A stretch of 64,000 bases of DNA, taken from Cupriavidus taiwanensis LMG 19424 (lineage in GTDB: Bacteria; Pseudomonadota; Gammaproteobacteria; Burkholderiales; Burkholderiaceae). This document shows positions 17,559-26,315 of this stretch, in pieces. The notes beneath the pieces were generated by a model. The model did not search any database, was not told the origin of the DNA, and worked only from the letters and a program-made list of their open reading frames with translations. The stretch lies in assembly GCF_000069785.1 (NCBI RefSeq), contig NC_010530.1, forward strand, positions 1,358,001 through 1,422,000. The letters run 5' to 3'. The translations under genes and the position numbers were made by a program. Position 1 is the stretch's first letter, and every line of letters starts with the position of its first letter.

Positions 17559-17943
17559 AGCGTCGGTCGCTGTACAGCGGATCCAGATCGTCCCGGAACA
17601 GCTTGCGCAGCGGCATGGGGTACTGGAACGCCAGCACGGGTTCCAGCGCGTCCTGCAGGTCCCGGAACACCTCGAACAGGCGCCGCCTGCCGACACTGTC
17701 CCGGCCGAAGACATAGACGTAGGCACTGCCCCGCCACGCCAGCGTGGCGGCCCCGAACGGCGGCCCCACGTCGGCGAGCCGGCAATAGCGCGAACACAGC
17801 GCCAGGGCATGCTTTTCCGGCCCGGTCGGCTCGTGGTCCAGGTCCGTTACAAACGGCGCTTGCAGCACCGGTCCAAGCGATAAAGGGTGACCCTTGGGGT
17901 ATGCCGGCGCAAGGCTGTGGTCTGGCGACTGGTGGACAGGCAC
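17557..17943 (-). CDS. Hypothetical protein of about 128 aa
   Basis: Soluble, no signal peptide, no recognised domain. The GTG at 17943 is chosen because AGGAGGAGCGAGACC precedes it; the upstream frame is open but lacks any start with a ribosome site. Conspicuous features are CSRYCRLADVGPPFGAATLA, GSAYVYVFGRDSVGRRRLFE (a beta strand-turn-helix pattern) and the tail LFRDDLDPLYSDRR. The length and codon use look genuine, but the function is not readable. It lies opposite DUF2795 and upstream of a long gap. Confidence 0.6.
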   Translation of the reverse strand: MPVHQSPDHSLAPAYPKGHPLSLGPVLQAPFVTDLDHEPTGPEKHALALCSRYCRLADVGPPFGAATLAWRGSAYVYVFGRDSVGRRRLFEVFRDLQDALEPVLAFQYPMPLRKLFRDDLDPLYSDRR

Positions 17944-18148
17944 GGTCTCGCTCCTCCTCTTGTTGTTCTCGTCCTCGCACCGCCGCATTGGGCGAACTTC
18001 ACCGTCTTGGCGGTGTCCCGGGTTGCCGGCATGGCCTGCCGGCATGGCATTTCCTGTGTGTCCCGGTCAGGCGTGCCCCCCGGCGCGCCGGACCGCGATG
18101 AATCAATAAATAGGAATGATTCGCACCTTCATGTTGTTTTGGCATCCC

Positions 18149-18187
18149 CAAAAAACAAAGCGCCCGCCGGGGCTGACCTGGCGGGCG
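18149..18187 (-). terminator. Rho-independent terminator of the MFS-moaF-dkgB-nemA cluster
   Basis: On the minus strand CGCCCGCC / GGCGGGCG pairs (plus-strand 18161-18168 and 18180-18187) and is followed by CTTTGTTTTTTGG, a U-rich tail. It lies about 140 bp beyond the NemA-like stop. Apart from this, the 383-bp stretch 17944-18326 shows no feature. Confidence 0.75.
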
Positions 18188-18326
18188 GGGACGGTCTGAA
18201 TGACAACGCATTCGGACAGGGCCGATCATGCCCAGTTATGCGTTCGCGGGCATATCCCTCTAAAGCAGTAACGCTGCGACACGCCGTATGCGACGGCCCT
18301 GTCGATCAAGTCCGCTGCGGGACCGC

Positions 18327-19445
18327 TCAGGCCGCCGCGGCGTGCGCCAGCGTCGGATAGTCGGTCAGGCCTTGCGCACCGCCGCCGAACAGCGTCTCGC
18401 GCTGGTGCTGTGCCAGCGGCGCGCCGACGCGCAGGCGCTCGGGCAGGTCCGGATTGGCCACGAACGGACGGCCGAACGCGATCAGGTCCGCCCAGCCCGC
18501 GGCGACGGCTTCGCGCGCACGCTCCGCGGTGTACTTGCCGGCATAGATCAACACGCCCGGGAACGCCTCGCGCAACGTTTGCTTGAACGCCACCGGCATC
18601 AGCGGCGCGTCGTCCCAGTCCGCTTCCGCGATGTGCAGATAGCCCACGCCGAGCCGGGACAGCAGCTTCGCAGCGCCCAGATACGTGGTTTCCGGATCGT
18701 CGTCGACGCAACCGTTGAGCGTGGTCAGCGGCGCCAGGCGGATGCCGACGCGCGATGCGTCGCCGGTTCCCTCGATCAGGGCCTGCGTGACTTCGCCAAG
18801 GAAGCGCAGCCGGTTCTCCAGCGAACCGCCGTATTGATCCGTGCGCGTGTTGGCGCCCGAGTCGATGAACTGGTTCACCAGGTAGCCGTTCGCGCCGTGC
18901 AGCTCGACGCCGTCGAAGCCGGCCGCGATCGCATTGCGCGCCGCGTCGCGGTACTGGTCGACGGTCTCGCGGATCTCGTCCACCGTCAGGGCACGGGGCA
19001 CCGAGGCCTGGACGAAACCGGGAGTGCTGCCGTCCTCCCCGGCAATGAAGACATTGACGCCCTGCGCCTGGATCGGCGACGAGGACACCGGTTGCCGGCC
19101 GCCCAGCAGGCTGGTGTGGCTGAGCCGGCCGACGTGCCAGAGCTGCGCGAAGATGCGGCCGCCGGCAGCGTGGACCGCGCCGGTCACCTTGCGCCATCCG
19201 GCCACCTGCGCCGGCGTGTGGATGCCCGGGGTCCAGGCGTAGCCCTTGCCCAGCGGGGCGACATAGGTGCCCTCGCTGACGATCAGGCCGGCGCCGGCAC
19301 GCTGTGCGTAGTAGGCGGCCATCAGGTCGTTGGCTTCGTCGCCGGGCTGGCTTGCGCGCGAGCGCGTCATCGGCGGCATGACGATGCGGTTCGGCAGCGT
19401 CAGGCCACCCAGTTGCAGCGGTTGAAACAGCGGATCGTTGCTCAT
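18327..19445 (-). CDS. nemA: Old yellow enzyme family FMN oxidoreductase, N-ethylmaleimide reductase type
   Basis: A 372-aa alpha/beta-barrel flavoprotein. OYE marks include NRIVMPPMTRSRA near the N-terminus, AQLWHVGRLSHTS, the catalytic/substrate-binding block DGVELHGANGYLVNQFI, and RTDQYGGSLENRLRF. These enzymes use NADPH to reduce activated alkenes, maleimides, quinones or nitro compounds in the cytosol. It is the last gene of a minus-strand cluster with an aldo/keto reductase 46 bp upstream. Electrophile or quinone detoxification fits the cluster and the divergent LysR. Confidence 0.93.
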   Translation of the reverse strand: MSNDPLFQPLQLGGLTLPNRIVMPPMTRSRASQPGDEANDLMAAYYAQRAGAGLIVSEGTYVAPLGKGYAWTPGIHTPAQVAGWRKVTGAVHAAGGRIFAQLWHVGRLSHTSLLGGRQPVSSSPIQAQGVNVFIAGEDGSTPGFVQASVPRALTVDEIRETVDQYRDAARNAIAAGFDGVELHGANGYLVNQFIDSGANTRTDQYGGSLENRLRFLGEVTQALIEGTGDASRVGIRLAPLTTLNGCVDDDPETTYLGAAKLLSRLGVGYLHIAEADWDDAPLMPVAFKQTLREAFPGVLIYAGKYTAERAREAVAAGWADLIAFGRPFVANPDLPERLRVGAPLAQHQRETLFGGGAQGLTDYPTLAHAAAA

Positions 19446-19491
19446 GGTGCTTGTCCTGTCAGGTCATCGGGAATTTCGGCTCGTCAGGTCA

Positions 19492-20298
19492 TCAGTCCCA
19501 TTGCGGCGCCAGGCCGTCCGGGCTGACCTCGCGGCCATTGCGTTCCAGCGCGGCGATCTGCGCCATGTCGTCGTCGCTCAGCCGCAGGTCCTGCGCGAGC
19601 AGATTGCTGGCCAGGTTCTCGCGCTTCGTCGACGACGGAATGACGGCGTACCCCAGCTGCAGCGCCCAGGCCAGCACGACCTGGGCCGGCGTGGCCTGGT
19701 GCCGCTGCGCGATCGCGCCGATCACCGCATCCCCGAGCACCTTGCCGTACGCCAGCGTCATGTACGACGTCACATGGATGCCTTCGCGCTGCAGGAACGC
19801 CACCAGCTCGCGGTTCTGCAGGTATGGGCTCAGCTCGATCTGGTTGGTCGCGATCGCATCCTTGCCGACCGCGGCGATGGCCTGGCGGGTCAGCGCGATG
19901 TTGAAGTTGGAGATGCCGATCTGCCGCGTCAGGCCCTTTTCCTTCGCCTGCGCCAGCGCGGTCATGAAAGTCTCCAGCGGCACGCCGTTGCCGGGCGCCG
20001 GCCAGTGGATCAGGGTCAGGTCGGCATAGTCGGTGCGCAGCCTGGCCAGGCTCTGCTCGAGGCTCGGCACAAGCTTGTCGGCCGCGTAGTTGTCGACCCA
20101 TATCTTGGTGGTCAGGAACAGCTCGTCGCGGCGCACGCCCGACGCAGCGACGGCCTCGCCGATCTCGGCTTCGTTGCCGTAGATCTGCGCGGTGTCGATG
20201 GCGCGGTAGCCAAGCTCGAGGCCATTGCGGACCGAATCGATGACAACCTGGCCCTGCAGGCGGAACGTGCCGAGGCCGAAGGCGGGAATCTTGCTCAT
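19492..20298 (-). CDS. dkgB: Aldo/keto reductase, 2,5-diketo-D-gluconate reductase B type
   Basis: A 268-aa (beta/alpha)8 NADPH-dependent reductase. AKR signatures are [20 protein letters not shown] (catalytic Asp and Tyr), the Lys in [10 protein letters not shown], the His in [10 protein letters not shown], and the cofactor loop [12 protein letters not shown]. The length and motif wording closely resemble DkgB. The enzyme reduces aldehydes such as methylglyoxal or diketogluconate. It sits between MoaF-like and NemA-like genes, which supports a reactive-carbonyl detoxification role. Confidence 0.92.
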   Translation of the reverse strand: MSKIPAFGLGTFRLQGQVVIDSVRNGLELGYRAIDTAQIYGNEAEIGEAVAASGVRRDELFLTTKIWVDNYAADKLVPSLEQSLARLRTDYADLTLIHWPAPGNGVPLETFMTALAQAKEKGLTRQIGISNFNIALTRQAIAAVGKDAIATNQIELSPYLQNRELVAFLQREGIHVTSYMTLAYGKVLGDAVIGAIAQRHQATPAQVVLAWALQLGYAVIPSSTKRENLASNLLAQDLRLSDDDMAQIAALERNGREVSPDGLAPQWD

Positions 20299-20395
20299 GG
20301 TTTGCTCCAGGGGAAGACAGAGAGGGTGTATTCGATGCCAGCCATTCTGCCCTCCGGGACTGATGAAATAAACGCCCTTACTGGCGAAAAATATT

Positions 20396-20410
20396 TGATT
20401 TCAGATCAAG
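20396..20410. promoter_or_regulatory. LysR-type dyad upstream of dkgB
   Basis: TTGAT (20396-20400) and ATCAA (20406-20410) are separated by 5 nt in the 134-bp gap between the MoaF-like and DkgB-like genes. It could give the dkgB-nemA pair a separate, LysR-controlled promoter. Confidence 0.35.
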
Positions 20411-20432
20411 TATTGCCACTGACTGAATCCGT

Positions 20433-20756
20433 TCACAGCTTGCGCAGGGTCCCGTCGAGCCGGTAAAAGTCCAGCGAGGCGGCCGTAAAGAAGGAACGCG
20501 AGGTGCCCGCCCCAAAGTCGTCCAGGTGAACCACGGTCGCGCGGTCGGCCTCCTGCCATGAAATGGCATAGATGTCGGCGGCGATGTGCTGCCAGGTGCA
20601 GGCCACCTCGCCGCGGGCGCCGGCAAGCTCGCCTTCGGTGATCTCGTAGCGCAGATGGCGGCCGTCGTCGGCATAGGTGTTGATGGCGGTGAGCCCCGCG
20701 TAGCGGACTTCATAGGTGTTGCCCGCAAACGGCGGGCGATGGGCCGGTGTGTTCAT
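20433..20756 (-). CDS. MoaF-like (lipocalin-fold) small protein
   Basis: A 107-aa protein whose blocks GNTYEVRYAGLTAINTYADD, RYEITEGELAGARGEVACTW and IYAISWQEADRATVVHLDDF match the MoaF-type beta-barrel family, seen near oxidoreductases and MFS genes in many bacteria. The ATG at 20756 is preferred; the open frame extends to 20798 but overlaps the MFS gene. It has no signal peptide. The family may bind small hydrophobic or aromatic ligands; that is inference. Confidence 0.78.
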   Translation of the reverse strand: MNTPAHRPPFAGNTYEVRYAGLTAINTYADDGRHLRYEITEGELAGARGEVACTWQHIAADIYAISWQEADRATVVHLDDFGAGTSRSFFTAASLDFYRLDGTLRKL

Positions 20757-20787
20757 GGTGGTGTTGGCTCGTGTGTCGATGGACAAA

Positions 20788-21990
20788 TCAGTGGGCAAAT
20801 TCCACGGGTTCGGCGGTACGGGCCGGCAGGCCCGCGCGCCGGTCGAGCGCGCCGCTGAACGCCGTCAGCGCGTAGGCGCAGAGGGTCACCACCGCCGCGA
20901 TCCACGGCGTATGGCCAAGCCCGCCGTGGGCGACGATCAGCCCGCCGAGCGACGAGCCGCCGGCGACGCCGAGGTTGAATGCCGCGATATTGAAGCCCGA
21001 GGCAACGTCGGTGGCGTCGGGCGCAAAATGCCGCGCCTGCTTGACCACATAGACCTGCAGCCCCGGCACGTTGCCGAACGCCACGGCGCCCCACGCAAGC
21101 ATCGTCAGCACGGTCAGCCACGGGTGCTGCACGGTGAAGGTGAGCGCCAGCAGCACCAACGCAAGCAGCAGGAAGATGTGCTTGAGCGCCTTGACCGGGC
21201 CGACGCGGTCCGCCAGCCTGCCGCCCCACACGTTGCCGAACGCCACCGATACGCCATAGCCCACCAGCACCAGGCTGACCTGCGACGGCGTGAAGCCGGC
21301 GATCTGCTCGAGCAGCGGCGCCATGTAGGTAAAGGCGATCAGCGAGCCGCCGTAGCCCACCGCGGTCATGGCAAACACCAGCAGCAGGCGCGGCTGCGCC
21401 AGCACGCGGAACTGGCGCAGCAGCGGCGCGGGCTCGGCATGCGGCAGCCGGCGCGGCACGAAGGCCACCGCGCCCAGGAAGGCGACCAGGCCGAACAGCG
21501 CCACCACCAGGAAGGTCGCGCGCCAGCCGAAATGCTGGCCGATGAAGGTGCCCAGCGGGATGCCGGCGACGAACGCCACGGTCATGCCGCTGAACATGGT
21601 CGCGATCGCGCTCGCCGCCTTGTCCTTCGGCACCAGCGTGGTGGCGATGATCGAGCCGACCGAAAAGAACACGCCGTGGGCAAGTCCCGTGAGCACGCGC
21701 GCAACGATCAGCGATTCGTAACCGGGCGCGCGCCAGGCCACCAGGTTGCCGACCGTAAACAGGGCCATCAGGCCGGCCAGCAGCACCTTGCGCGGCACGC
21801 GGCCGGTCAGCGCCGTCAGCAGCGGCGCGCCGATCGCGACGCTGAGCGCGTACAGGCTGACCAGCAGGCCGGCCGAAGGCAGGCTGACGCCCAGATCCGC
21901 GGCAATGGTGGGGATCAGCCCGACGATGACGAATTCGGTGGTGCCGATGGCGAAGGCGCTGATGGTCAGCGCAAGCAAGGCAAGTGGCAT
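20788..21990 (-). CDS. MFS transporter, AraJ/DHA1 type
   Basis: A 400-aa permease with 12 predicted TM segments. It opens with LALTISAFAIGTTEFVIVGL, the hallmark of the AraJ/YdhP/NepI DHA1 group, and has the MFS motif A-like loop LTGRVPRKVLLAGL and GGRLADRVGPVKALKH. The C-terminus is cytoplasmic. It is the first gene of the cluster running to nemA and is divergent from a LysR gene. Efflux of the compound detoxified by the reductases is a natural guess. Confidence 0.92.
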   Translation of the reverse strand: MPLALLALTISAFAIGTTEFVIVGLIPTIAADLGVSLPSAGLLVSLYALSVAIGAPLLTALTGRVPRKVLLAGLMALFTVGNLVAWRAPGYESLIVARVLTGLAHGVFFSVGSIIATTLVPKDKAASAIATMFSGMTVAFVAGIPLGTFIGQHFGWRATFLVVALFGLVAFLGAVAFVPRRLPHAEPAPLLRQFRVLAQPRLLLVFAMTAVGYGGSLIAFTYMAPLLEQIAGFTPSQVSLVLVGYGVSVAFGNVWGGRLADRVGPVKALKHIFLLLALVLLALTFTVQHPWLTVLTMLAWGAVAFGNVPGLQVYVVKQARHFAPDATDVASGFNIAAFNLGVAGGSSLGGLIVAHGGLGHTPWIAAVVTLCAYALTAFSGALDRRAGLPARTAEPVEFAH

Positions 21991-22039
21991 GATGAGCCTC
22001 CAGGGTCCGGTGAGGAATGGTGCGCAGTGTGCCCGCTTT

Positions 22040-22056
22040 ACTTTTGCGTAAAAAGT
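22040..22056. promoter_or_regulatory. LysR-type dyad in the MFS/lysR divergent promoter
   Basis: ACTTTT (22040-22045) and AAAAGT (22051-22056) form an inverted repeat with a 5-nt spacer, midway between the start codons at 21990 and 22094. LysR regulators normally bind such dyads in shared promoters. Confidence 0.5.
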
Positions 22057-22093
22057 CGTCTATAAACCAAACTGTCTTGATTCAAACTCAACA

Positions 22094-23029
22094 ATGAAAA
22101 TCACGCTCGACGAACTGCTGGCGTTCGCCACCGTGGTCGACAGCGGGTCGATCACCGCCGCCGCGCAACAGCTGGACCTGACCGTCTCGGCGACCAGCCG
22201 CACCCTGGCCCGGCTCGAGGAAAAGCTGAAGACCACGCTGCTGCGCCGGACCACGCGCCGCCTCGAGCTGACCGAGGAAGGCCAGGCCTTCCTGCAGGAC
22301 GCGCGCGCCATCATCGACTCGGTCGAAAGCGCGGAAGAACAGATGCTGGCGCGGCGCGAGAAGCCGTCCGGGCGCCTGCGCGTCGACGCCGCGTCACCGT
22401 TCATGCTGCATGTGATCGTGCCGCTGGTGCGCGGCTACCGCGAGCGCTTCCCTCAGGTCGAGCTGGAGCTGAACAGCAACGAGGGCATCATCGACCTGCT
22501 CGAGCGCCGCACCGACGTGGCCGTCCGCATCGGCCGCCTGAAGGATTCGACGCTGCATAGCCGGCTGATCGGCAACAGCCGGGTGCGCATGCTGGCCAGT
22601 CCGGCGTACCTCGACGCGCACGGCCATCCGCGCAAGGCGCAGGATCTCGGCAAGCACGCGCTGCTGGGGTTCAACCAGCCGGAATCGCTGAACCTGTGGC
22701 CGATCCTGGGCCCGGACGGCGAACCCTACAGGATCGAGCCGGCAGTGTGGTCGTCGAGCGGCGAGACGCTCAGGCAGCTGGCGCTGGAGGGCGCGGGCAT
22801 CGTATGCCTGTCGGACTTCATGACCGCGCACGATCGCGAGGCGGGCCGGCTGGTGCAGGTGCTGGCGCGCCAGACGCAGGACGTGCGCCAGCCGATCCAT
22901 GCGGTCTATTACCGGAACACCGCGATCTCCGCGCGGATCGCGTCGTTCGTCGATTACCTGGTCGAAGCAATTGGCGGCAAGGGCGGCAAGGGCGGCGCGG
23001 GCCAGGCCGCGGCGTGGGCCCAGCCGTGA
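22094..23029 (+). CDS. LysR family regulator of the MFS/reductase cluster
   Basis: A 311-aa protein: winged helix-turn-helix (residues 1-60, ITAAAQQLDLTVSATSRTLARLEEKL) and a substrate-binding domain with the LTTR pattern VAVRIGRLKDSTLHSRLI of the AaeR/DmlR-like group. An unusual Gly/Lys-rich tail (GGKGGKGGAGQAAAWAQP) ends it. It is divergent from the MFS gene by 103 bp, so it probably controls MFS-moaF-dkgB-nemA in response to a small electrophile or aromatic. The tail is not part of the family fold. Confidence 0.92.
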   Translation: MKITLDELLAFATVVDSGSITAAAQQLDLTVSATSRTLARLEEKLKTTLLRRTTRRLELTEEGQAFLQDARAIIDSVESAEEQMLARREKPSGRLRVDAASPFMLHVIVPLVRGYRERFPQVELELNSNEGIIDLLERRTDVAVRIGRLKDSTLHSRLIGNSRVRMLASPAYLDAHGHPRKAQDLGKHALLGFNQPESLNLWPILGPDGEPYRIEPAVWSSSGETLRQLALEGAGIVCLSDFMTAHDREAGRLVQVLARQTQDVRQPIHAVYYRNTAISARIASFVDYLVEAIGGKGGKGGAGQAAAWAQP

Positions 23030-23036
23030 CCATGAC

Positions 23037-23945
23037 CTAGCCCACCACGAAGCGCGGATCGAGCCTGGCCAGCGCAAAGGCGCGGGTGTGGGCGACAAAG
23101 GCCTTGAGCAGGATCGACGGCGCCCGCTGCGCCGAGAACAGCACCGAAAAATCGGTGGTCAGCAGGGGGTCGAACATGCGGAAGCAGACCCCGTTCCCCT
23201 TGTACTCCAGCGCGGTGATCGGATCGATCAGCGCCACGCCCAGCCCCTCTTCCACGAACGCGCAGATGCTCCACGACACCTGGGTTTCTACCTGCACCTT
23301 GCACTCGATTCCGTAGGACGCAAAGAGCGCATCGATCTGCAGCCGCGAGTCGAGCACGCGCGGATGCGATACGAAGCGCTCCCCCGCCAGGTCCGGCGGC
23401 CGGATGACCTCCTGGCTGGCGAGCCGGTGCCCGGCCGGGATGGCGCAGACCATCCGGGTAGAGAGCAGCCGCTCGCCGTGCGTGCTGGGGTGGTTCATCG
23501 ACAGGATGGCAAAGCCAACGTCGCAGCGTTGCTCCGACACCATGTTCACCACCGTGCGCGACGAGTGCGGCAGCATCGTGATCTGGATCTGCGGGTGGTC
23601 CGCCATGAACGCCGCGATCGCGCGCGGCAGGAACGAGAGCGCCAGCGCAGGCGCGGCAGCGATTTGCAGCGAGCCGCGCTGCATGTCGCGGATATCCAGC
23701 GCGGTCTGCGCGATGCGGTCGATGCCGACCAGCGAGCGCTGCACTTCCTCGAACAGCGCCTGCGCCTCCGCGGTGGGGTGGAGCCGGCCGCGCATGCGCT
23801 CGAACAGGGAAAACCCTACCGCGTCTTCCAGATCGGCGATCAGTCGGGTCGTCGCCGGCTGCGAGATGTGGAGCATCTCGGCGGCGCGAGTCACGGTCTG
23901 GCAAAGCATCACGGCCCGGAAGGCCTCAAGCTGGCGAATCTTCAT
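23037..23945 (-). CDS. LysR family regulator, OccR/NocR-like
   Basis: A 302-aa protein. The DNA-binding domain begins MKIRQLEAFRAVMLCQTVTR and continues AAEMLHISQPATTRLIADLE, the form shared with OccR/NocR opine regulators and related LTTRs. The effector domain includes DVGFAILSMNHP and VEEGLGVALIDPITALEY. It is divergent from an ABC importer and amine-oxidase operon, and an ATAA-N7-TTAT site, the OccR-type consensus as I recall it, lies between them. Activation by the imported substrate is a reasonable inference. Confidence 0.92.
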   Translation of the reverse strand: MKIRQLEAFRAVMLCQTVTRAAEMLHISQPATTRLIADLEDAVGFSLFERMRGRLHPTAEAQALFEEVQRSLVGIDRIAQTALDIRDMQRGSLQIAAAPALALSFLPRAIAAFMADHPQIQITMLPHSSRTVVNMVSEQRCDVGFAILSMNHPSTHGERLLSTRMVCAIPAGHRLASQEVIRPPDLAGERFVSHPRVLDSRLQIDALFASYGIECKVQVETQVSWSICAFVEEGLGVALIDPITALEYKGNGVCFRMFDPLLTTDFSVLFSAQRAPSILLKAFVAHTRAFALARLDPRFVVG

Positions 23946-23956
23946 GCCGCAAGTCT

Positions 23957-23971
23957 ATAACAGCATGTTAT
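23957..23971. promoter_or_regulatory. ATAA-N7-TTAT dyad (OccR-type LysR site)
   Basis: ATAACAGCATGTTAT is a perfect dyad, 6-bp arms around GCA, 12 bp upstream of the LysR start and 160 bp before the binding-protein gene. From established knowledge of opine regulators, ATAA-N7-TTAT is the high-affinity OccR motif. It is therefore the probable operator for autoregulation and operon control. Confidence 0.7.
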
Positions 23972-24131
23972 GGATGGCTCAAAAAAAAGAATTTTTCACG
24001 GCCGGGGCATCCTCCTAATCTATCTCGACGCCGCATATTTCCAGACGTTCTTCGTTGCGGTGCAGCGATAACCCGCCTGCATGGTTTTGGGGATCGACTG
24101 CAAGATGACGGTGCATAACAGGGAGGAAAGC

Positions 24132-25166
24132 ATGAAGCAGCAAGTTCTCGCCGCGGCCGTGGTCGCGTTGTGCGGCATGTCAGCCGCGCTCGCCCAGCAG
24201 CCGACGCTCTACGTGGGTTCTTACGGCGGCTCCACGGAAAAGGTGTTCAAGGAAAAGATCATCCCCGCCTTCGAGGCCCGGCATAAGGTCAAGGTGGTCT
24301 ATGTCGCCGGCAATTCCACCGACACGCTGGCCAAGCTGCAGGCGCAGAAGGCGCGGCAGGAACTCGACGTGGTGCTGCTCGACGACGGCCCGATGTACCA
24401 GGCGCTGCAACTGGGCTTCTGCGATGCGGTCAAGGACGCGCCGGTCTACAAGGATCTCTACCCGCTGGCGAAGCTCGGCGACAACAAGGCCACGGGCATC
24501 GGCGTGGTCGCGACGGGCCTGGTCTACAACACCGAGGCGTTCCGCAAGGCCGGCCTGCCGAAGCCGGATTCGTGGGAGCTGCTGGCCGACAGGAAATTCC
24601 GCCAGAAGGTCGCGATCCCGCCGATCAGCAACACCTACGGGCTGCAGACGCTGATCATGTTCGCCAAGCTGCGCAAGGGTGGCGACCAGAATATCGAGCC
24701 GGGCTTCGCCGCGCTGACCCGGGAGGTCGGGCCCAACGTGCTGGCCTGGGAGCCGTCGCCGGGCAAGATGACCGAGCTGTTCCAGAACGGCGATGTCACC
24801 CTGGCCGTGTGGGGCAGCGGCCGCGCGCAAAGCCTGAAGGACACAGGCTTCCCGGTGGAGTTCGTCTATCCCAAAGAGGGAGCGCCCGCGCTGCTGACCG
24901 CCGCCTGCCCGGTGGTGCAGAGCGACGTGCCCGAGGCCTCGCAGGCCTTCATCCAGTACCTGCTCGCGCCCGAGGTGCAGACCGTGCTGGCCGATAGCCA
25001 GGGCTGGGGACCGGTCAACGCCAAAGTCAGGCTCGAGCCGAAGGTGGCCGCCAAGGTGCCGTATGGCAAGGCACAGATCGACACGCTGCTGCCGACCAAC
25101 TGGACCGTGGTCAACGAGAAGCGCGCCGAGTGGACCAACCGCTGGAACCGCACGGTGGAGCGCTGA
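24132..25166 (+). CDS. ABC transporter periplasmic binding protein, PotD/PotF-like
   Basis: A 344-aa protein with signal peptide MKQQVLAAAVVALCGMSAALA and a type II periplasmic-binding fold: VGSYGGSTEKVFKEKIIPAF, the binding-pocket Asp-rich segment DVVLLDDGPMYQAL, and NGDVTLAVWGSGRAQSL. The family is spermidine/putrescine-like and also serves opines and mannopine-type sugars. It opens the operon; GGGAGGAAAG precedes the ATG. The ligand should contain an amine or guanidinium-like group, judging from the neighbouring oxidases, but this is unproven. Confidence 0.9.
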   Translation: MKQQVLAAAVVALCGMSAALAQQPTLYVGSYGGSTEKVFKEKIIPAFEARHKVKVVYVAGNSTDTLAKLQAQKARQELDVVLLDDGPMYQALQLGFCDAVKDAPVYKDLYPLAKLGDNKATGIGVVATGLVYNTEAFRKAGLPKPDSWELLADRKFRQKVAIPPISNTYGLQTLIMFAKLRKGGDQNIEPGFAALTREVGPNVLAWEPSPGKMTELFQNGDVTLAVWGSGRAQSLKDTGFPVEFVYPKEGAPALLTAACPVVQSDVPEASQAFIQYLLAPEVQTVLADSQGWGPVNAKVRLEPKVAAKVPYGKAQIDTLLPTNWTVVNEKRAEWTNRWNRTVER

Positions 25167-25235
25167 TCGGGCGCGCCAGCGGTACCCCGCCCCGATTGCC
25201 CCCATGATCGCCACCTGGACTGCCCCCGCATAACC

Positions 25236-26315
25236 ATGAGCTTCCTCACACTGAGCGGCCTCGCGAAGGCCTTCGGCAGTTTCCATGCCGTTGAAAACCT
25301 GAGCCTCGAGGTCGAGCGCGGCGAGTTCCTGTCGCTGCTCGGCCCGTCCGGCTGCGGCAAGACCACCACGCTGCAGATGATTGCCGGCTTTGTCGAACCC
25401 ACGCGCGGCCGCATCGTGCTGCACGGGCGCGACATCACCGCGCTGCGACCCGAAAAACGCGGCATGGGTGTGGTGTTCCAGAGCTACGCCCTGTTTCCGC
25501 ACATGACCGTGGCCGGCAATATCGGCTTCGGCCTGGAGATGCGCGGCGTGACCGCTGCCGAGCGCGGCCGCAGGATCGACGAGGCGCTCGAGCTGGTACG
25601 CCTGGGCGGCCTCGGCCAGCGCTATCCGAAGGAACTGTCGGGCGGCCAGCGCCAGCGCGTGGCGATTGCCCGCGCGCTGGCGATCCGGCCCGAGGTGCTG
25701 CTGCTCGACGAGCCGATGTCGAACCTCGATGCCAAGCTGCGCGAGGACATGCACATCGAACTGCGCGCGATCCAGCGCCAGCTCGGCATCACCACCATCC
25801 TGGTCACGCACGACCAGGTCGAGGCCATGACCATGAGCGACCGCATCGCGGTGATGCATGGCGGGCGCATCGTCCAGCTGGCCACGCCGTTCGAAGCCTA
25901 CGAACGGCCGCAATCCGCGTTCGCCTCCGGCTTCCTGGGCAAGACCAACAGCCTCGCCGGCGTGGTCGAGAAGACCAACGCGCGCTGCTGCGAAGTGCGC
26001 CTTGGCGACACGCTGGCGCACGTGCCGCATGAAGGCCGCCAGGTCGGCCGCGAGGTGCAGGTCTACGTGCGCCCCGAGAAGATCCGGCTGGGCCGGTCCG
26101 GCGACGGCGGCATTCCCGGCACCGTGCATACCCGGCTGTTCCTTGGCAACCACTGGATGCTGGAGATCGACAGCGCGCTGGGCCGGCTGCGTGTGAGCCA
26201 GCCCAACCTGGGCGAGACCCCGCCGGCCGAGGGCGCGGTGGTCAGCGTACTGTGGCACGACCAGGACCTGCGCGTGCTGGCCAGCGAAACCGCCACGGAG
26301 GCACGCCATGCCTGA
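25236..26315 (+). CDS. ABC transporter ATPase, PotA-type
   Basis: A 359-aa nucleotide-binding subunit: Walker A GPSGCGKTTT (residues about 36-45), Q-loop VVFQSYALFPHM, signature LSGGQRQRVAIARAL, Walker B VLLLDEPMSNLD and H-loop LVTHDQVEA. A C-terminal TOBE domain (VYVRPEKIRLGRSGDG) is typical of polyamine and sugar importers. It overlaps the next gene by 8 bp. It drives uptake with the two permeases downstream. Confidence 0.95.
   Translation: MSFLTLSGLAKAFGSFHAVENLSLEVERGEFLSLLGPSGCGKTTTLQMIAGFVEPTRGRIVLHGRDITALRPEKRGMGVVFQSYALFPHMTVAGNIGFGLEMRGVTAAERGRRIDEALELVRLGGLGQRYPKELSGGQRQRVAIARALAIRPEVLLLDEPMSNLDAKLREDMHIELRAIQRQLGITTILVTHDQVEAMTMSDRIAVMHGGRIVQLATPFEAYERPQSAFASGFLGKTNSLAGVVEKTNARCCEVRLGDTLAHVPHEGRQVGREVQVYVRPEKIRLGRSGDGGIPGTVHTRLFLGNHWMLEIDSALGRLRVSQPNLGETPPAEGAVVSVLWHDQDLRVLASETATEARHA

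Noticed and set aside
25167-25235. ATCGGG/CCCGAT arms after the binding-protein gene as a terminator
   Set aside because: Long loop, short stem and no U-tract; the downstream genes clearly belong to the same operon.
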